A DNA stretch of 10,660 bases. It comes from an uncultured Acetatifactor sp. GTDB lineage: Bacteria; Bacillota; Clostridia; Lachnospirales; Lachnospiraceae. Shown piece after piece: positions 6,343-10,660 of the stretch (positions within the stretch are counted from its first letter, which is position 1; each line of letters begins with the position of its first letter). The translations under genes and the position numbers were made by a program. Below the pieces are notes generated by a model that ran no database searches, was not told the DNA's origin, and saw only the letters and a program-made list of their open reading frames with translations. The DNA lies in assembly GCA_947631715.1 (NCBI GenBank), contig CANRMK010000043.1, positions 1 through 10,660 on the forward strand, read 5' to 3'.

Positions 6343-6609
6343 TCAATTCTCCTCGCTGTGATGTTTATGCAGATATTTTTCCTTTGTGGCCAGCCCTCCC
6401 CGGATATGCCGTTCGGATTTGTTCACGTCCAATACCTGGCGCGCCTGGCGCGCCAAAGCGGGATTGATCTGCGCCAGGCGGTCGGTCACATCCTTATGTA
6501 CCGTGCTTTTGCTCACTCCAAAGGCTTTCGCCGTCTGACGGACCGTGGCATTGCTGTCGATAATATAATTTGCAATGTTTACGGCGCGCTCCTCGATATA
6601 TTCTTTCAT
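6343..6609 (-). CDS. spoIIID: Sporulation transcriptional regulator SpoIIID
   Basis: DNA-binding regulator of 88 residues that, in Bacillus and Clostridia, acts in the mother cell after sigma-E activation and tunes many sigma-E genes and the switch to sigma-K. The sequence follows the Bacillus subtilis protein along its length: an N-terminal YIxERxxxIxxYI segment, helix-turn-helix at about 22-43 with FGVSKSTVHKD at 30-40, INPALA at 48-53, and the basic RHIRGGLATKEKY at 67-79, which also contacts DNA in the family. An AAGGG site lies 6 nt before the ATG. It is a single-gene unit with a sigma-E-like promoter upstream and a hairpin terminator downstream, lying between two MATE genes rather than in the spoIIQ/mreB neighbourhood known from Bacillus. 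It shows that the organism belongs to a spore-forming lineage. Confidence 0.97.
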   Translation of the reverse strand: MKEYIEERAVNIANYIIDSNATVRQTAKAFGVSKSTVHKDVTDRLAQINPALARQARQVLDVNKSERHIRGGLATKEKYLHKHHSEEN

Positions 6610-6635
6610 GATATGCCCTTAAGAATGTTTTTTAC

Positions 6636-6664
6636 ATCATATGAAAGAATCGAAGAAGATATGC
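6636..6664 (-). promoter_or_regulatory. Sigma-E-like sporulation promoter of spoIIID
   Basis: On the minus strand GCATATC (6664-6658) is followed after exactly 14 nt by CATATGAT (6643-6636). The sigma-E consensus recalled from Bacillus is KMATATT, 14-15 nt, CATACAMT, so 6 of 7 and 6 of 8 positions agree. The start site would fall near 6629, giving a leader of about 20 nt that just accommodates the AAGGG site at 6616-6620. This matches known sigma-E control of spoIIID. Confidence 0.6.
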
Positions 6665-6727
6665 AAACTCCTTAATCGGATCACGCGCCGGATAATCTGT
6701 CCTCTATTCTGCAGCCGTTAAAGCGAT

Positions 6728-8101
6728 CTATATTTTCTCCTTTTCCTTTTCCGTCACATGTCTAAGGAAGATCCTGCTCATATACAGCGAAATAAAGAAT
6801 GCGATCACGAACGCTGCCGGCTGCGCCTCCTGAATGCCGGACATTCCCCTCAGATGCGCCAGCACCACCAGCACGGGAATAAAGACAACGCCGCTTCTCA
6901 TGGAAGAGGCCACGGACGCCAGCGCCCTCTGTCCCGTGCTTTGGAATCCCATTTCCGTAACCATGGTGATCGGCACCGTGATCAGCGTCACTGCCTGCAG
7001 TCGAAGCGCACGCAAAGCATAAGCGGCCACCTCCGCATCGTCACGGAACAGCCTGACAAGCGGCTCGGCAAAGATAAATACAGGAATCACCGTCAGGATC
7101 AAAAGGACCTCCGAAAGGCCGAACGTAAACCAGAACGCCCTCTTGACCCGGTCATATTTTGCCGCGCCGAAATTAAAGCTGCTCACCGGCTGGAAGCCCT
7201 GGCCGATGCCGATGGCAAGAGCCATCACAAAGAAGCTGATGCGCGACACAATGCTCATAGCCGCCACGGCCGCATCCCCGTACACAGAGGCATAAGAATT
7301 CAGCAGGATCGTAGCAACACTGTTCAATGTCTGCCGCAGCAGGCTGGGGAAGCCTGTTGCCGCCACATTTCCCATAGTCTTAAGCTTCCAGTCAACACAG
7401 GATATCCGGATCTTTGTCTGAGTCCTGCCTGAAAGGAACATGAACAGCAGGATCAGAAAGCTGATGAACTGCGAGACTGCCGTGGAGATCCCCGCACCGT
7501 TCACGCCAAGGCGGAAGCCAAAGATCAAAATGGCATCCCCGGCAATATTCAGTATACCGCCTGTCATTAACCCCATCATTCCCAGCTTTGCTCTTCCCTC
7601 ATAGCGCAGCAGATTATTCATGGTCAGGCTGGAGGACATGAAAGGCGCTGCCAGAATGATCCAGAAAATATACGTCTTTGCATAGGGCGCGATCGTTTCC
7701 GTGCTCCCCAGCGCATAGACCAGCGGATCCAGAAAGAGAAAGCTGAACACTCCGATCAGAGCGCCCAATATAAGAGACATGAAAAAGCCTGTGGAGGTAT
7801 AACAGGTGGCCGTATCGTCATCTTTATGCCCAAGGCTGCGGGACATAACGCTGCCTGCGCCCTGTCCGCACATAAATGCCACGGCCTGCAGTATGGCCAT
7901 AAATCCAAATACTACTCCCACCGCGCCGCTGGCGCTGTTCCCCAGCGTTCCGACAAAAGCTGTATCCACCATATTATAGATATTTGTCACCAGCATACTG
8001 AGCACTGTAGGTACTGCAAGCGACGCGACCAGCTTTTCCACCGGTGTCTCCGTCATCTTTTTATACTGTCTGTTCTCAAATTCCGCATTTGTCTCTGTCA
8101 T
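6728..8101 (-). CDS. MATE family multidrug/metabolite exporter (MepA/DinF-like)
   Basis: Polytopic membrane antiporter of 457 residues with hydrophobic segments spread over the whole chain, consistent with 12 helices. The first helix region PTVLSMLVTNIYNMVDTAFV (31-50) carries the conserved Asp46 preceding FVG. The MCGQGAGSVMSRSLG segment after it, and the IGIGQGFQPVSSFNFGAAKY segment at the start of the second half, are typical of the MepA-like branch of MATE transporters. The chain ends in a basic tail with Glu-Lys repeats. An AAGGAG ribosome binding site lies 9 nt before the ATG. The gene begins 32 nt after the stop of the diguanylate cyclase gene and may be co-transcribed with it. No clear terminator is visible in the 118 nt between it and spoIIID. 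The substrate is unknown. Confidence 0.92.
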   Translation of the reverse strand: MTETNAEFENRQYKKMTETPVEKLVASLAVPTVLSMLVTNIYNMVDTAFVGTLGNSASGAVGVVFGFMAILQAVAFMCGQGAGSVMSRSLGHKDDDTATCYTSTGFFMSLILGALIGVFSFLFLDPLVYALGSTETIAPYAKTYIFWIILAAPFMSSSLTMNNLLRYEGRAKLGMMGLMTGGILNIAGDAILIFGFRLGVNGAGISTAVSQFISFLILLFMFLSGRTQTKIRISCVDWKLKTMGNVAATGFPSLLRQTLNSVATILLNSYASVYGDAAVAAMSIVSRISFFVMALAIGIGQGFQPVSSFNFGAAKYDRVKRAFWFTFGLSEVLLILTVIPVFIFAEPLVRLFRDDAEVAAYALRALRLQAVTLITVPITMVTEMGFQSTGQRALASVASSMRSGVVFIPVLVVLAHLRGMSGIQEAQPAAFVIAFFISLYMSRIFLRHVTEKEKEKI

Positions 8102-8110
8102 GTCTCTTCA

Positions 8111-8116
8111 CTCCTT
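8111..8116 (-). promoter_or_regulatory. Ribosome binding site of the second MATE gene
   Basis: AAGGAG lies 9 nt before the ATG at 8101 on the minus strand and supports that start. No convincing promoter is seen in the short gap after the cyclase gene. Confidence 0.6.
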
Positions 8117-8133
8117 ATAGGTATATTGCCCCG

Positions 8134-9651
8134 TTACTTCTGGCCGCTCCGGTACCAGCCAAATCCATTCCTGCCGTTCTCTTTCACTATGTACAGCGCA
8201 TTGTCCGCTCTTTCCTCAAGGCTTTTCAGGCTGTCCGCATCTTTCGGATATACTGCTGCCCCGCAGCTGAACGTAAGCACGAAGTCACCGCATACTTCCC
8301 TGTCATCGCTGGGCTTTACCTCTGCCGCTTTCTTTTGCAGAAGCTCCAGCTGCCCGCTGATCCGGTCCTTATCCCCATTTCTCACAAGAACGACAAATTC
8401 ATCTCCGCCATACCTTGAGATATATCCTGTTTCCCCGAAGATTTCCTGAAGTGCAGCCGAAAAACCGGTGAGGATCCTGTCTCCTGCGTCATGGCCGAAT
8501 CTATCGTTGACATGTTTGAAATAGTCTATGTCTATGAACAGCAGCGCTGCCTCGTTTTTCAAGGTTTTCCCTAGATACCCCAGATACTGGTCCGCCGTAA
8601 AATCAAATGCCCTCCTGTTCAGGGCCGATGTCAGCGGATCCTGGATAGAGAGGTTTTCAAGCACTTTCTTTTCTTCGGCTTCGCGCCTGTGGGACCCAAT
8701 AAACATAATGACGGTCGCGATCACAAAGATCGCCATAAATATAAAAACGCTGGTCCTGAACTGCTGTATCGCCGATGAAAGAGCACTGTCCGGAATCCTT
8801 ACCACGACACACCAGCCATGCATGAAATTGATCTTAGAATACACCTGCGTATATGTCTCACTGTCGATCTTGTAGGTAACACAGGCGGAATCCTCGCCTG
8901 CATTCATTTTATTCTTCCAGTCGGCATAATCTTCCTGGTAATTGGAGTTAATTGGCTTTCTGAGAGTAGTCAGCGCATTGTCCCACATTCCCAGGGAATA
9001 TTTGTTGGGACCCGCGCACTGTATGATATTGTCCGAATCCGTCTCCATAAGCCAGATCTCGGCATCTCCCGTCAGGGATTCGGTATACGCCATGTTCTGG
9101 ATCTCCTTAAGGGGATACGTCAGGAACAGATAGCCTTTTCTGCCGCCTCCATAGGTATAATCCACGAACATGGTAAATACAGGCTGCCCTGTTTTCCCTG
9201 AACGGTACGGCGCAGAGATCGACACCGGATCTGCCAGCGATGCAATGTCAGACAGTCCCCATTTCTCAAATTCGTTCCGTTCTACAGGAGAACCATATAT
9301 CCTGCCCTCCTCATCTATAAACCCTATGCTCACATACTCACTGCCCACGCTGTCCCGGGACAGGATATCATACAATTCCTGCAGGTCGTAATGATCCTGG
9401 GCCGACAGCAGCGCCGCCATGTTCTCGGCGGAACCGGTCATGCGGCCGATCGAATTGTTCATCTTTTCGGTCACAAGGCTGCATACATCGCCCGTAAGCT
9501 TCTTATTATTGCTTCTGATCAGCCAGTCAAAGCTTGCAAGAAGCACACCTATCCCCACGCCGCATATCACAAGGTATATGACCAGCATTTTGAAGAACGA
9601 AAAATTTTTGCTTATCTCATTTGGTATCGCTATACTTTTTTTCGTAATCAT
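8134..9651 (-). CDS. Membrane diguanylate cyclase with extracytoplasmic Cache-like sensor (GGDEF)
   Basis: Predicted diguanylate cyclase of 505 residues that makes c-di-GMP from two GTP. One membrane helix lies at about 20-45 and a second at about 301-319. Between them is an extracytoplasmic domain of about 250 residues with the layout of a double Cache sensor (for example YVSIGFIDEEGRIYGSP, and a membrane-proximal GWCVVVRIPDSAL). A short helical linker leads to the GGDEF domain (about 334-500), with QDPLTSALNRRAF at 337-349, metal-binding Asp374 in FIDIDYFKHVND, and an intact GGDEF at 415-419. The product-inhibition RxxD motif expected nine residues before GGDEF is missing. The gene starts 8 nt after the stop of the binding-protein gene, whose TGA lies within its GAGGTGG ribosome binding site, indicating tight coupling. 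The sensor may respond to the ligand-loaded lipoprotein or directly to a small molecule; this is inference. Confidence 0.93.
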   Translation of the reverse strand: MITKKSIAIPNEISKNFSFFKMLVIYLVICGVGIGVLLASFDWLIRSNNKKLTGDVCSLVTEKMNNSIGRMTGSAENMAALLSAQDHYDLQELYDILSRDSVGSEYVSIGFIDEEGRIYGSPVERNEFEKWGLSDIASLADPVSISAPYRSGKTGQPVFTMFVDYTYGGGRKGYLFLTYPLKEIQNMAYTESLTGDAEIWLMETDSDNIIQCAGPNKYSLGMWDNALTTLRKPINSNYQEDYADWKNKMNAGEDSACVTYKIDSETYTQVYSKINFMHGWCVVVRIPDSALSSAIQQFRTSVFIFMAIFVIATVIMFIGSHRREAEEKKVLENLSIQDPLTSALNRRAFDFTADQYLGYLGKTLKNEAALLFIDIDYFKHVNDRFGHDAGDRILTGFSAALQEIFGETGYISRYGGDEFVVLVRNGDKDRISGQLELLQKKAAEVKPSDDREVCGDFVLTFSCGAAVYPKDADSLKSLEERADNALYIVKENGRNGFGWYRSGQK

Positions 9652-9654
9652 AGA

Positions 9655-9661
9655 CCACCTC
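9655..9661 (-). promoter_or_regulatory. Ribosome binding site of the cyclase gene, overlapping the upstream stop codon
   Basis: GAGGTGG is followed by TCT and ATG on the minus strand. Its first two bases are the last two of the TGA that ends the binding-protein gene, so ribosomes finishing that gene can re-initiate at the cyclase start. Confidence 0.65.
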
Positions 9662-10660
9662 AGTTGTGCAGAAGCGCTTCCTGAACTTCCGTCTGATTTA
9701 TCGTATCACTGTTGACTACAATGACGCCCATATCCACAAACTTTGCTGGAGCCTCCTCGCCCTTTATCAGCCTCAGAGCCGTTTCAATGCCGATATAGCT
9801 CATATCATACTGCTTTTGAAGAATCGTAGCCGCCCTGTACTCCTCGTCATTGATAAGGGCCGCTATGTCATCGGAATAGTCGAATCCCACCACGACAATG
9901 TCCTTGCGCCCATGTTCCTTTACCACTCGGGCAAAGCCTCTCGTTGAGCTGTTGTTGGTCCCAAATACTCCCCGGAGATTCGGATATTCCAACATCTCCT
10001 CCGCACACTCCACAGCCTTGTCCAGATAGCCGTCATTACATTTGATATCGGGAATCACTTCCCAGGAATCGGGCGCGTTCTTGCTCCAATATTTGAAAAA
10101 TCCCGCCAGCCTTTCACTGATCGTCTGGGAAGAAGCCGCTCCCAGCTGAAGTCCGATCTGCAGGCTGTCGCTGTCAGATGCGCCGCTCTTTCTCAGCTGT
10201 GATATCATTTCCTCCGCAGCCTGCTGTCCCGCCATCAGGTTGTCGGTCATATAGCACACATCATAGCTGTCGGTGTTTGCGATGGTGTCAAGAAGTACAA
10301 TGGGAATGCCCTTTTGATATGTTTCATTTATCTTTTCCGAAAGCATGACCGAATCGTCCGGCGCAAGCAGAATGGCATCTGCCCCTGCATCCGCCGCATC
10401 ATCGATCAGCTGCGCCTGTTCCTCCCAGTCCGTTTCCACATAAGTCCCGCTGCAGAATACATTACAGCCGAAATCCCGGCCGCCGTCCTCAGCCCCGTCG
10501 ATCATTACTTTCCAATAGCTGCTGTCAAGATTCTTGACGATCAGATATATATTTTCGCGCCCGTCTACCGTTTCGTTCAGTGGTTCAAAAGCCGGCGGAA
10601 GCATAGCTTCCTGTTCCCCGTTCCTGCCATCCGAACACCCGGACAGCGATAAGCATAGAA
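9660..10660 (-). CDS. Sugar-type substrate-binding lipoprotein (periplasmic binding protein family 1; 5' end cut by window)
   Basis: Extracellular membrane-anchored solute-binding protein of the RbsB/LacI-type periplasmic binding fold; 332 residues are visible. The frame is open to the window edge, and just before the first in-window Met (10604) it encodes LCLSLSGCSDGRNGEQEA. LSGC is a lipobox, with the lipidated Cys encoded at 10637-10635, so the real start is upstream of position 10660. The fold is visible in NIYLIVKNLDSSYWKVMIDG, then ADAGADAILLAPDD and GIPIVLLDT, NLMAGQQAAEEM, and the second-domain LRGVFGTNNSSTRGFARVV and DIVVVGFDYSDD segments. The family binds pentoses, hexoses or related ligands such as autoinducer-2. 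No permease or ATPase gene follows; a membrane diguanylate cyclase does, 8 nt downstream. It may therefore act as a sensing co-receptor rather than a transport component, unless transport genes lie upstream. The ligand is unknown. Confidence 0.9.
   Translation of the reverse strand, partial: LCLSLSGCSDGRNGEQEAMLPPAFEPLNETVDGRENIYLIVKNLDSSYWKVMIDGAEDGGRDFGCNVFCSGTYVETDWEEQAQLIDDAADAGADAILLAPDDSVMLSEKINETYQKGIPIVLLDTIANTDSYDVCYMTDNLMAGQQAAEEMISQLRKSGASDSDSLQIGLQLGAASSQTISERLAGFFKYWSKNAPDSWEVIPDIKCNDGYLDKAVECAEEMLEYPNLRGVFGTNNSSTRGFARVVKEHGRKDIVVVGFDYSDDIAALINDEEYRAATILQKQYDMSYIGIETALRLIKGEEAPAKFVDMGVIVVNSDTINQTEVQEALLHN

Noticed and set aside
6758..7432. Plus-strand open frame of 224 codons
   Set aside because: It is antisense to the second MATE gene and has shadow-type composition with many His and Arg.
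4868..8101. The two MATE genes as a recent tandem duplication
   Set aside because: Their sequences differ throughout, including the first-helix motifs and the inter-domain loops, and they seem to belong to different MATE branches.
10602..10604. Met at 10604 as the start of the binding-protein gene
   Set aside because: The frame continues upstream with a lipobox (LSGC) and hydrophobic residues, so the start is outside the window.

Overview
The window looks like a chromosomal segment from a spore-forming, gut-type member of the Clostridia, most likely the Lachnospiraceae. The clues are a clear SpoIIID sporulation regulator, moderately high GC with Firmicute-style GGAGG ribosome binding sites, a BspA-type leucine-rich repeat protein next to a MoxR/VWA pair, and a sugar-binding-type lipoprotein. 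All nine supported genes lie on the minus strand, so transcription runs from high to low coordinates. The long plus-strand open frames are antisense shadows. I see no tRNA, rRNA, CRISPR array, insertion sequence, phage gene or plasmid function.

In transcription order, the right end (10660 down to about 6728) holds a substrate-binding lipoprotein whose start lies beyond the window edge, then a membrane-bound diguanylate cyclase with an extracytoplasmic sensor, then a MATE exporter. The stop of the lipoprotein gene lies inside the ribosome binding site of the cyclase gene, and the MATE gene follows 32 nt after the cyclase. This looks like one operon that could couple ligand capture outside the cell to c-di-GMP synthesis inside.

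The middle (about 6610 to 6260) holds spoIIID with its own sigma-E-like promoter and a hairpin terminator. The terminator's T-tract overlaps the promoter of a second MATE gene (6205 to 4868).

The left-centre (about 4871 to 1062) is a three-gene operon: a VWA protein with a degenerate metallopeptidase-like N-terminus, a MoxR-type AAA+ ATPase and a leucine-rich repeat protein. A good sigma-A-like promoter overlaps the end of the upstream MATE gene. This resembles MoxR/VWA chaperone-type modules in general form, with the repeat protein as a possible adaptor or client-recognition subunit. Its biological role is not known to me, and it is the best candidate here for an under-described system.

The left edge (914 down to 1) is the first 304 codons of a UDPGP-family sugar nucleotidyltransferase, cut by the window boundary. 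Its leader contains a possible hairpin.

Start codons were re-chosen for three genes where a better ribosome binding site lies inside the longest open frame (VWA protein, MoxR ATPase, first MATE). The lipoprotein was extended past its first in-window Met because a lipobox sits upstream in frame.
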